This document shows positions 35,795 to 44,617 of a stretch of 64,000 nt of DNA, in pieces. Location of the stretch: the NCBI GenBank assembly GCA_016712665.1, contig JADJQP010000002.1:1-64000 (forward strand), given 5' to 3'. The DNA is from Bacteroidota bacterium. Its GTDB lineage: Bacteria; Bacteroidota; Bacteroidia; Chitinophagales; Chitinophagaceae. A model generated the notes under the pieces. The model was not told the DNA's origin and did no database searches. It saw only the letters and a program-made list of their open reading frames with translations. The first letter of the stretch is position 1. Every line of letters begins with the position of its first letter. Position numbers and translations under genes: made by a program.

Positions 35795-36466
35795 TTAGTC
35801 ATTACTCGTGTCAGGATTGTAATCTACAGGATTCACTTCTACCAACTCCCCTGTTTGATCTACCACCAATTGCAGGTCGCTTTCGGGTATAGCCTCTTGC
35901 GCGCTGGTAGGTGCAAGCATTTCTTCGGTTTGAATTTCATGCAATTTCGGCAAATCATCGATGGTGTTAATGCCTAAATAATCCATAAAGGATTTTGAAG
36001 TATTATAGGTAAGTGGTTTGCCAACCATATCTTCCATTCGTCCGGAAATTACAATCAGTTCTTTCTCTAATAATTTTTGCACCGAATAGTCAGAATTCAC
36101 CCCTCTGATTTGCTCAATTTCACTTTTGGTAATAGGTTGCTTATACGCAATAATAGCAAGTGTTTCTAAGGAGGCAGTCGATAGCTTCTTGGTATACTTT
36201 TCACCATTTAATTTGGCCAAGGCCGGATAAAATTGCTTCTTACTTAAAAATTGGTATCCGCCTCCAATTTGCTTTACTTCGAAAGGATAAAAATCTGAGG
36301 CATATTTTTCAACAATTGCTTCTAAAGCCAGGGGCAATTTCTCCATATCTAAGGCATCTTCTGAATGTGCATCTGCCAGTAATTGAGCAATGCTGACAAG
36401 ACTCAAGGGCTTGTCTGAACTAAAAATGAGCGCTTCACTCTGCAACATGATTTCTTCTATAGTCAT
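35795..36466 (-). CDS. scpB: Segregation and condensation protein ScpB
   Basis: Start chosen at the ATG at 36466 (MTIEEIMLQSEALIFSSDKP); the open frame extends to 36631 without family similarity. Two winged-helix domains are visible, the second with STASLETLAIIAYKQPITKS and EIEQIRGVNSDYSVQKLLEK, the hallmark of ScpB. The product (~223 residues) ends in an acidic tail. It binds ScpA and forms the SMC-ScpAB condensin for chromosome segregation. It is divergent from icd, with ~230 nt between starts. Confidence 0.93.
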   Translation of the reverse strand: MTIEEIMLQSEALIFSSDKPLSLVSIAQLLADAHSEDALDMEKLPLALEAIVEKYASDFYPFEVKQIGGGYQFLSKKQFYPALAKLNGEKYTKKLSTASLETLAIIAYKQPITKSEIEQIRGVNSDYSVQKLLEKELIVISGRMEDMVGKPLTYNTSKSFMDYLGINTIDDLPKLHEIQTEEMLAPTSAQEAIPESDLQLVVDQTGELVEVNPVDYNPDTSND

Positions 36467-36660
36467 ATCGGTACTTCTATTTTTTGTTTTCCAAATGTAA
36501 ACCCTGCATCCTTCAAATGAGGTAAATAGAAATTCACACGTGTTAGTAACTTTTAAGAAAATAGGTTGAAATATTGTCCTCAAGGGAAGACCATTATCAA
36601 ATTCTATCCTAAATCGTTTGTATTTAAACACTTTTTTTTTATAATTAAGTTTTATATAAA

Positions 36661-36668
36661 TACATTTG
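36661..36668 (+). promoter_or_regulatory. TAnnTTTG -7 box for icd
   Basis: TACATTTG matches the -7 consensus and lies 29 nt before the icd ATG, implying a ~25-nt leader. An upstream in-frame extension to 36566 would cross this promoter, which supports the start at 36698. Confidence 0.5.
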
Positions 36669-36697
36669 CTCCTATTAAAAAATTTGAACTGTTTGCT

Positions 36698-37930
36698 ATG
36701 AATAAGATTAAAGTACTGAACCCCGTTGTAGAAATAGATGGCGACGAAATGACGCGCATTATTTGGAAATTTATTAAAGAAAAATTAATTCTTCCGTATG
36801 TGGAGGTACCCATTCAATATTATGATTTGGGGATAGAAAATAGAGATGCTACTAACGATCAAATTACCATTGACTGTGCCAACGCCATTAAAGCGTGCGG
36901 TGTGGGTATCAAATGTGCTACCATTACTCCTGATGAAGAACGAGTGAAGGAATTTAATCTAAAGCAAATGTGGAAATCACCCAATGGCACCATCCGAAAT
37001 ATTCTTGACGGAACGGTGTTTCGTGAACCCATCGTAATGAAAAATGTTCCTAGATTAGTACCCAATTGGACCGCGCCCATTATTGTGGGTCGTCACGCTT
37101 TTGGCGACCAATATCGTGCAACGGATACCGTTATTAAAGGAAAGGGAAAACTTACCATGACCTTTACTCCTGAGGATGGCGGAGAACCGCAAGTATTTGA
37201 AGTCTTTAATTTTAAGGGGGATGGTGTTGCACTTAGTATGTATAATACCGATGAAAGTATTACCGGTTTTGCGCGCAGCTGTTTTAATATGGCCCTTAGT
37301 AAGAAATGGCCTCTGTATCTGTCAACAAAAAATACCATTCTGAAAAAATATGATGGTCGATTCAAAGACATCTTTGAAGATATTTATCAAAAAGAATTCA
37401 AATCACAATTTGTAGAAGCAGGCATTACCTATGAACATCGTTTGATTGATGATATGGTTGCAGCTGCACTCAAATGGAATGGAAATTTTGTTTGGGCCTG
37501 CAAAAATTATGATGGGGATGTGCAAAGCGATACGGTTGCCCAGGGCTTTGGCTCATTAGGACTGATGACCTCCGTATTAATTACACCTGATGGAAATACG
37601 ATGGAGGCCGAAGCAGCACATGGTACAGTGACCCGACATTACCGCGATCATCAAGCAGGAAAGCCTACTAGCACCAATCCCATTGCGTCCATTTTTGCGT
37701 GGACCAGAGGACTTGCTTTTAGAGGAAAACTCGATAACAATTCAGAACTTATTGACTTTTGCAATCATATCGAAAAAGTCTGCATCGAAACCGTAGAGAG
37801 TGGCATTATGACTAAAGATTTAGCCGTTTGTATCCATGGAAATTCTGTAAAACATGGCGAACACTATGTTTATACCGAAGAGTTTCTAGAGGCATTAAAT
37901 TCCAACCTTAAGCGTAAGATGGGGGCCTAG
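36698..37930 (+). CDS. icd: NADP-dependent isocitrate dehydrogenase
   Basis: A complete 410-residue enzyme of the homodimeric, eukaryote-like subfamily: VVEIDGDEMTRIIWKFIKEK at the start, SPNGTIRNILDGTVFREPIV with the isocitrate-binding Ser/Asn/Arg residues, DDMVAAALKWNGNFVWACKN with the metal-binding aspartate, and GTVTRHYRDHQAGKPTSTNP for the adenine/NADP site. It converts isocitrate to 2-oxoglutarate and CO2 in the TCA cycle and makes NADPH. The start is fixed by the conserved MNKIKVLNPVVEIDG and the upstream -7 box. Confidence 0.96.
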   Translation: MNKIKVLNPVVEIDGDEMTRIIWKFIKEKLILPYVEVPIQYYDLGIENRDATNDQITIDCANAIKACGVGIKCATITPDEERVKEFNLKQMWKSPNGTIRNILDGTVFREPIVMKNVPRLVPNWTAPIIVGRHAFGDQYRATDTVIKGKGKLTMTFTPEDGGEPQVFEVFNFKGDGVALSMYNTDESITGFARSCFNMALSKKWPLYLSTKNTILKKYDGRFKDIFEDIYQKEFKSQFVEAGITYEHRLIDDMVAAALKWNGNFVWACKNYDGDVQSDTVAQGFGSLGLMTSVLITPDGNTMEAEAAHGTVTRHYRDHQAGKPTSTNPIASIFAWTRGLAFRGKLDNNSELIDFCNHIEKVCIETVESGIMTKDLAVCIHGNSVKHGEHYVYTEEFLEALNSNLKRKMGA

Positions 37931-38547
37931 CCCACTTTTTCTCTATAGAATAAGCGAATTTTTTTCTGTCACTTTATAGCAGGTTTTGGATGGCTGAAAA
38001 GCACATTAGAAGATAAATCGTTTGAATTAATACGATCATAGTTTGTTTTATTTCAAAAAAAAGGTTGTTCAAAATGCTTTTTATTCAGAACACAGCTACC
38101 CATTTACGTATTACGTTATTTCATTATTGAGAGAGCCTCTATTTGTCTGTGGAGGAGTGCGCGCAATAATGGTTTTAATATTGTCTTGCAATAGTATTGG
38201 AACCATTTTTTGGGTTAACCACAAATACATTTTTTTGGTTTCCATCTAAGACTGTTTTCTAGTAATATTCGGCCATAACAAGGGTGTTTTGGCATCCAAG
38301 GTAAGGTCTTGAGTGGCCTTGTAGCTTACCCTAGCAAAGAGGCTTAATCAGTCTAATAGTTTGATTATAAAACGATTAAATAGTAGTAAATAGTTCGTTT
38401 TTATACCAATTCTCAACTATCACTTATTAAAGAGATAATATCAGTTACTAAGTGTTTCACTTCAAGTATCAATTGCCCCCAAAGCCACTCAATACGGTTT
38501 TGTTGCTTTGTGTTGGAAATAAGTTTTTTCTACTAAAAATATCTCAA
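37931..38547. other. Long intergenic region upstream of the first fibre cassette
   Basis: About 617 nt without a supported gene. It presumably holds the icd 3' end and the promoter of the T9SS-tail gene. An inverted repeat GGTAAG (38300-38305) / CTTACC (38325-38330) with a 19-nt loop that itself contains CTTG and GGCC could be a structured leader or regulator site. A 68-codon plus-strand frame at 38043-38249 has hydrophobic stretches but no family features or start context, so it is not called. Confidence 0.4.
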
Positions 38548-39072
38548 ATGAAAAAAAATAAAAACATCTTACTAATCCTTATGCTGTTGATCTTCTCTGC
38601 CACAGGTTATAGTCAACAATCCTTTACGGTAGCAAGTAATTCTGCTACTATTAATAATATGAAGTTTGATTATTCTATTGGCGAAATGACCTTGGTAAGC
38701 ACAGAGCGAAATGCTTCCATTATTGTAACTCAAGGTCAACTTCAATTAATACATTCAAACACTAGTGCTTCTCCACAAAACGAAAATGCATCTGCACTCC
38801 TTGCAAATCGAATCAAAGTATTTCCGAATCCAACTGAAAATATTCTAAATATTGAATCGTTTGAAGATCAAGAAGCGACCATTAACTATCAACTATTTGA
38901 TGGTAGTGGTAAACTTATCATCAACAAGTCGCTTCTATGGGAAAAGGGACCTAACAAAGTTATCATTGAATTGAAATCCTACGCAGCCGGAGCGTATTAT
39001 TTATTAATTAGCAAACCTGGTGCCACCGGTACTCTTGAAAATTTCTCTTATAAGATTCAAAAAACAAATTAA
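38548..39072 (+). CDS. Small secreted protein with T9SS sorting tail, fibre cassette 1
   Basis: Start at the ATG at 38548, giving a signal peptide (LLILMLLIFSATGYSQ). The mature N-terminal ~70 residues contain NNMKFDYSIGEMTLVSTERN followed by IIVTQGQLQ, a block repeated almost unchanged in the cassette 2 protein at 53529. The last ~75 residues (IKVFPNPTENILNIESFEDQ to SYKIQKTN) are a T9SS type A sorting domain, so it is secreted and anchored at the surface. The stop is followed by the truncated fibre gene. Length ~174 residues. An anchor or cap for the next gene's fibre is inferred. Confidence 0.78.
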   Translation: MKKNKNILLILMLLIFSATGYSQQSFTVASNSATINNMKFDYSIGEMTLVSTERNASIIVTQGQLQLIHSNTSASPQNENASALLANRIKVFPNPTENILNIESFEDQEATINYQLFDGSGKLIINKSLLWEKGPNKVIIELKSYAAGAYYLLISKPGATGTLENFSYKIQKTN

Positions 39073-39083
39073 AATTAAATTAA

Positions 39084-41232
39084 TTTGGACTGTACTCTCT
39101 TCAAATTGGGAATGGCACCACAAAATCCATCAAGAGCTTGAACGACGTAAGGTGGGAATCTGGAAACAAATATATTAATGTTGGAATCGATTTAAGCGGA
39201 GACCAAAACTTTGTTGATATTGGTACGAATCAGCTTCTCTCTGTTCCTTATGCCCTATACGCAAACCAAGCCGGTATGGTAGCATCGGATGCAAAAAATG
39301 ATAAAACCCGAGCTCCCGGCACTATTAGTGCTGCTGCCACTCATCTTCCTTCTGACGCCAATTACTTAACGAAGTTTACGGCTGAAAATACCATTGGAAA
39401 ATCTGTTCTGTATGAAAACGGATTGGGCAATATTGGCCTTGGAACCATATTTCCCGGTGCTAAATTATCAATTTATACTGCCGACCCCGGAACCATTGAT
39501 CACCTTCGTATGCAAGATGTAAATGCTACCGGCGCAGGACGATTTATTTTATATAATAATGATGTGAATGCATATGCCAGTTTTACAAAATATGGTACGC
39601 AAATAGGTGGAGGTTACCCTGGAGTGGCAACTTTATACCCGTATGCCAACTTATTAGCGTTTGGCAATAACAGTACAGGTGTGGGGGATGGAAATTTTTT
39701 GGTTAGTAACGCTGGCAATGCAGGAATCGGAATATTAAAAAATGGAAGCACCCAACTGAAGTTTCATGCGGATTTCGCTACAGAAAATGTTGGAATTGGA
39801 GGAAATGCCACACCGGTTAGTAGACTACATGCCAACAATACAAGCGGAACCAGTATGGATATCCGCCTTACAAATAATACCACCGGACATACCATTGGAG
39901 ATGGTCTCGAAATTAGCAATGTAGGAATCAATGCAGGTATTTATAATAGAGAAAATGCCACCTTAACGCTTGGTGTGAACAGCAATCCTACCATGGTTAC
40001 CATTCATCCAAACAGCAATGTTGAATTTGCCGGACAAGTAAAAATAAATGGTGGATCTCCTGCATTAGGTAGCGTTTTGGTATCAGACGCAACTGGTTTG
40101 GCAACTTGGCAAGCCCCACCATTAGGACCACAAGGTCCAGCTGGTCCCACAGGTCCTACAGGCCCACAAGGTCCTACCGGTCCTACGGGGTCTCGGTCCT
40201 ACGGGGTCTCAGGGGCCCACAGGTCCGCAAGGTCCCACCGGAGCAGCAGGTCCACAAGGTCCCGCTGGATTGCTTCCAAATGGTGCAAGTGCTGGAAATA
40301 CCCCGTATTGGAATGGATTGACATGGGTGGTAAATAATAGCAATGTGTTCAATAATGGTGCAAATGTGGGCATTGGCACAAGTACACCCGGTGCCAAATT
40401 AGAAGTGGCCGGACAAGTAAAAATTACAGGAGGAACTCCAGGAGCAGGCAAAATCTTAACCTCCGATGCCACCAGATTAGCTTCTTGGACAACACCTTCA
40501 GCAAGCCCAATTAATCCGGGCGTTGTAAACAAAGTAGCTAAATATGTTACCACTTCAACTATTGATGACGGCTCCATTTATGATGCAAGTGGTCTGGTAG
40601 GTTTAGGAGTTGCAGCTCCTCATGCGCCCCTTCAGTTTACCAATGGACTTGCAAATCGAAAATTGGTGCTTTATGAATACAACGATAATGATAATGAATT
40701 TTACGGATTTGGAGTACAAACTTCAATCCTAAGATATCAAGTACCCCACAACGTGGATGATCATATTTTTTATGCAGGAAACGGTGGTTTAGCTTCCACC
40801 GAATTGATGAGAATTCGCGGTAATGGAAATGTTGGCATTGGTACCGGAGCACCCACTGCAAAACTTTCTGTAAATGGCGATGCTAACAAACCCGGGGGTG
40901 GCTCATGGACTGTTTTTTCAGATGCTAGATTGAAAAATGTTAGTGGAAAATATGAAGATGGGCTAAGCACCTTACTTAAAATTTCTCCCGTAAAATATCA
41001 CTACAATGAAAAATCTGGTGTAGATAGCAAGCCGGAATATGTAGGTGTGATTGCACAAGAGCTACAAAAAGTAGCACCCTACATGGTTAGCAATTTTACA
41101 AAAGACAATACCGAGTACTTGCAGGTAGACAATAGTGCTATGACTTATATGCTCATTAATGCAGTGAAAGAACAACAAAAACAAATTAATGAATTACAAA
41201 AAAAGATAGAAACCTTAGAAAATAAAAAATAA
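39084..41232 (+). CDS. Surface fibre protein with collagen-like stalk and S74 chaperone end (5'-truncated, one frameshift)
   Basis: The frame opens right after a TAA at 39081-39083 and enters mid-domain (FGLYSLQIGNGTTKS), lacking the signal peptide and the first ~75 residues present in its paralogues at 41261 and 54078; the first usable codon is TTG 39138. Then come beta-rich repeats (GIGG-NATP style), a collagen-like run of ~15 GxY triplets (GPQGPAGPTGPTGP...), one 78-residue repeat and a C-terminal S74 domain with SDARLK (catalytic Ser and Lys five apart) and VGVIAQELQ, then a coiled coil. A 2-nt loss after 40194 breaks the collagen region. S74 domains trimerise fibres and then cut themselves off. 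Confidence 0.75.
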
Positions 41233-41260
41233 TCATTCCTAAATTAAAAAACTAAAAATC

Positions 41261-44200
41261 ATGAAATCAAAAATCCAATTTCTTATTGCATTGGCAGTAA
41301 TGCTTGTCATGCTGAGCGCAGTAGAAGCAAAAGCCCAAGCGCCCCAATTATTTAATTACCAGGGCATTGCCCGAGATGCTAAGGGCAACCCCTTAAGTAA
41401 TCAAACCATGACACTCAAATTATCTGTACTCCCCACTTCAGATGCAACTGATTTTGAATACGAAGAAATTCAAACCGTAAAAACGAATGAATTTGGCCTC
41501 TATACGCTCCAGATCGGGAATGGTTCATCCACCTCTGCAAAAAAGATGAAGGATGTAAAATGGGAAACCGGCAATAAATATATCAAAGTGGGCGTTGACC
41601 CAAAAGGTGGACAGCATTTTGAGGAAGCAGGTACCAATCAATTATTATCTGTTCCGTATGCTATCTATGCCGATAAATCAGGAGTTGCAATCAAAACAGA
41701 AACGGACAAAACCCGTACCGGTGCTGTCAATTCAAATGCAGCCCACGTTGCCGGTGATGCCAATTATATTTCTAAATTTACAGCATTTAACGAAATTGGA
41801 AAATCCCTTTTGTACGACAACGGGTCTGCAATTGGTATTGGTACAACCAGTCCATCTGCACGTTTTCAAATAAGTCAGAATGTGGCTGCAGTACAAGAGC
41901 ATATTCGAATGCAAAATGCCTCACCAACTGGTGCCGGTCGTTTCACCATGTATAATGATGGAGCCTCATCGTATGCCACGTTCACTAAATATGGTTCCGG
42001 ATATGCCGGAGGTTATGCTGGTATTCCTGCTCTGTATCCATTAGCAAACTTACTGGCTTTTGGCAATAATGGCGTCGCAGCAAATGACGGCTTAGGACGC
42101 TTCTTAATTAGCTCAGGAGGAAATATCGGAATCAGTATCGCCAAATCAGGTACTAGTAAATTGAAATTTCATGCCGACTTCAGTACTGAAAATGTGGGAA
42201 TTGGAGGTAGTGCTTCACCTGCAAATCGGGTTCATTTAAACAATTCGGATGGAGCCGATATGACCGTAGGCGTAACCAACAACACAAGTGGCCATTTGGC
42301 AACAGACGGATTGGTTATCAGAGAAAATGGAAATGCTGCCTCTATCATTAATATGGAAAACAGTACCCTAGCTTTGGGAACCAATAGTACCACACGATTG
42401 ACCATTACAGCTGCGGGTAATACGGAATTGACCGGACAAATTAAAATTGCAGGTGGTGCACCCGGTGCCGGTAAGGTACTTACTTCAGACGCCAACGGTT
42501 TAGCCACATGGGCAACTGCTGCAGGAGGCGGAAATATCTCAGGAACCGGTACAACCAATTATCTTCCTGTGTTTAGTGGCGCAAATAATATCGTTGCGAG
42601 TACTATATATCAAGATGGTGCAAATATTGGAATTGGAAATGCTACTCCCAATGCACCTTTACACTTTGCAAATGTGGCAGCTAATCGAAAAGCGGTTTTA
42701 TATGAAGTAGCTGATAATGATCATCAATTTTTCGGCTTAGGTATTAATTCTGGCTTGATGAGATATCAGGTTGGTGATGTGGTGAATAACCATGTGTTTT
42801 ATGCAGGTGCCACAGCAGTCACATCCAATGAATTGATGAGAATTCAAGGAAATGGTAATGTGGGTATTGGAACGGCTTCACCTGTTGCAAAATTAGATGT
42901 TGCAGGTCAAATTAAAATTAGTGGCGGATCACCGGGCGCCGGCAAGGTGCTAACCTCTGATGCTGCAGGTTTGGCTACATGGGCAACACCGGCCGCAGGA
43001 GGCATTTCTGGAAGTGGTACTGCAAATCGGGTGGCTCGATTTATTACCCCAAGTTCAATCGGAAATGGAATCATTTTCGACAATGGAACTAATGTAGGAC
43101 TTGAAGGAAATACAGCACCAAATGCACCGCTACAGTTTGCAAATTCTCCAGCGAACAGAAAAATAGTGCTATTTGAAGGTGGAAATAACGATCATCAATT
43201 TTTGGATTGGGCAACCTGTTCAGTGCTAAGATATCAAATAGGGGCAACCCTCGGCAGTCACATTTTTTATGCAGGAGCAACAGCAGCAACATCTAATGAA
43301 TTAATGCGTATTCAAGGTGATGGTAATGTAGGAATCGGTACTGCTACACCGAATGCCCCACTACAATTTTCTAATGCACAGGCAAGCAGAAAAATTGTAT
43401 TGTATGAAAACGCAAATAACGATCATAGTTTTTACGGTTTTGGCATTAACGCTGGTATGATTCGATACCAAGTAGGTGCAGTTGGTGGCAACCATGTATT
43501 CTTTTCTGGAATCAATGGAAGTAGTTCAAAAGAACTCATGAGAATTCAAGGAAATGGAAATGTGGGAATCGGTACCGACACAGCAAATGCTCCATTACAA
43601 TTTGCAAACGCAGCAGCCAACCGTAAAATTGTAATGTATGAAAACGCCAACAATGATAATGAATACTATGGGTTTGGAATAAATTCCGCAGCCGTTAGAT
43701 ACCAAGTTGCAACTGCAGCAAGTAGTCATATTTTCTTTGCCGGAACAGGGGCTGCTTCCTCAGCGGAATTGATGCGTATTAAAGGCGACGGCAATATTGG
43801 CATCGGCACATCCACACCAAATGCTCCCCTGCAATTTGGCAATACAAATGCAAATAGAAAAATTGTACTTTATGAGTTGGCTAATAATGATCATAATTTT
43901 ATGGGATTCGGGGTGAACGGAGGAGCCTTGAGATATCAAGTCCAAAGTTCAGCGCAAAATCATATTTTTTACGCCGGTAATGGGGTGTCAGCTTCTACTG
44001 AAATTATGCGTATTCAAGGAAACGGGAATGTGGGTATCGGAATTGCTGCACCTACTCAAAAACTGCATGTATTTAATGGAACTACTAATGGAACCTATAC
44101 AACAACCGGCTGGGTTCACTCTTCTGATGCACGTTTAAAAACCAATATCAAACCGCTTGAAAACTCACTTAACAAAATTCTTAGCTTAAAAGGAGTTTCC

Positions 44201-44458
44201 TATAATTGGAAGGCCTCACCAAACACCAATACCCAAGTTGGCTTTATAGCACAGGATGTTGAAAAAGTATTTCCTGAAGTGGTAGTGGTGGATAGCGATG
44301 GAAAATATGGTATGGCTTATCAAAATTTGGTAGCACCAATGGTAGAAGCCATAAAAGAACTACACCAACAAAATGAAGACCAGAAAAAATTAATTGAAGA
44401 TCAACAAAAAATAAACCTCGATTTGATGAAAAGACTTGAGGCTTTAGAAAAGAAATAA
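41261..44458 (+). CDS. Large surface fibre protein with 78-residue repeats and S74 chaperone end
   Basis: A 1065-residue protein beginning MKSKIQFLIALAVMLVMLSA (signal peptide ending AKAQ), then the N-terminal domain PQLFNYQGIARDAKGNPLSN up to LLSVPYAIYADKSG that is shared with the 54078 gene. Residues ~150-440 are glycine-rich beta segments, and residues ~460-930 hold five ~78-residue repeats (NAPLQF-x-N ... RKIVLYE ... RYQV ... LMRIQGNGNVGIGT). The end is an S74 intramolecular chaperone (SSDARLKTNIKPL, VGFIAQDVEKVFPEV) plus a coiled coil. Proteins with such ends form trimeric, phage-tail-like fibres. There is no T9SS tail; export may depend on the cassette partner. Confidence 0.82.
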   Translation: MKSKIQFLIALAVMLVMLSAVEAKAQAPQLFNYQGIARDAKGNPLSNQTMTLKLSVLPTSDATDFEYEEIQTVKTNEFGLYTLQIGNGSSTSAKKMKDVKWETGNKYIKVGVDPKGGQHFEEAGTNQLLSVPYAIYADKSGVAIKTETDKTRTGAVNSNAAHVAGDANYISKFTAFNEIGKSLLYDNGSAIGIGTTSPSARFQISQNVAAVQEHIRMQNASPTGAGRFTMYNDGASSYATFTKYGSGYAGGYAGIPALYPLANLLAFGNNGVAANDGLGRFLISSGGNIGISIAKSGTSKLKFHADFSTENVGIGGSASPANRVHLNNSDGADMTVGVTNNTSGHLATDGLVIRENGNAASIINMENSTLALGTNSTTRLTITAAGNTELTGQIKIAGGAPGAGKVLTSDANGLATWATAAGGGNISGTGTTNYLPVFSGANNIVASTIYQDGANIGIGNATPNAPLHFANVAANRKAVLYEVADNDHQFFGLGINSGLMRYQVGDVVNNHVFYAGATAVTSNELMRIQGNGNVGIGTASPVAKLDVAGQIKISGGSPGAGKVLTSDAAGLATWATPAAGGISGSGTANRVARFITPSSIGNGIIFDNGTNVGLEGNTAPNAPLQFANSPANRKIVLFEGGNNDHQFLDWATCSVLRYQIGATLGSHIFYAGATAATSNELMRIQGDGNVGIGTATPNAPLQFSNAQASRKIVLYENANNDHSFYGFGINAGMIRYQVGAVGGNHVFFSGINGSSSKELMRIQGNGNVGIGTDTANAPLQFANAAANRKIVMYENANNDNEYYGFGINSAAVRYQVATAASSHIFFAGTGAASSAELMRIKGDGNIGIGTSTPNAPLQFGNTNANRKIVLYELANNDHNFMGFGVNGGALRYQVQSSAQNHIFYAGNGVSASTEIMRIQGNGNVGIGIAAPTQKLHVFNGTTNGTYTTTGWVHSSDARLKTNIKPLENSLNKILSLKGVSYNWKASPNTNTQVGFIAQDVEKVFPEVVVVDSDGKYGMAYQNLVAPMVEAIKELHQQNEDQKKLIEDQQKINLDLMKRLEALEKK
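42637..44046 (+). repeat. Five 78-residue repeats inside the fibre gene
   Basis: Repeat starts (the codons for N in NAPL) are at 42650, 43121, 43352, 43586 and 43820; the last spacings are 234, 234 and 231 nt. Each unit reads NAPL(Q/H)F, RK, LYE, ND, FGFGIN, RYQV, FYAG, LMRIQGNGNVGIG. Unit 2 (43121-43351) is 3 nt short and has an out-of-frame patch near 43200-43230. A sixth copy lies in the preceding gene (from 40621). Units 1 and 2 are separated by another beta domain. Confidence 0.85.
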
Positions 44459-44500
44459 TAGGTAGCTAAGGCACCTACCTTCTTCTTCCTTAACCAGTCG

Positions 44501-44539
44501 AGAATTGCATTGAACATTGTTTCAGTGCAATTCTTTTTT
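44501..44539 (+). terminator. Rho-independent terminator after the fibre gene
   Basis: A perfect 9-bp stem AGAATTGCA / TGCAATTCT with a 14-nt loop, followed by TTTTTT. It lies 43 nt after the stop of the large fibre gene. Confidence 0.85.
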
Positions 44540-44617
44540 AACTAAATGCGAGCCCTACTTCAGTGAATATGGAGAACTGGTTCAGTAGGCAATCCACTTG
44601 ATGTAATCTAAATTTGA

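Noticed and set aside
38043..38249. Small hydrophobic plus-strand reading frame
   Set aside because: No start context, no domain, and it lies in a probable regulatory gap.
40115..40275. CRISPR-like or tandem DNA repeat
   Set aside because: The short repeating units code for Gly-x-Y triplets and have no spacers.
39084..44458. Prophage tail-fibre genes
   Set aside because: S74 ends and glycine-rich repeats resemble phage fibres, but there are no other phage genes, and signal peptides and T9SS partners point to cell-surface fibres.
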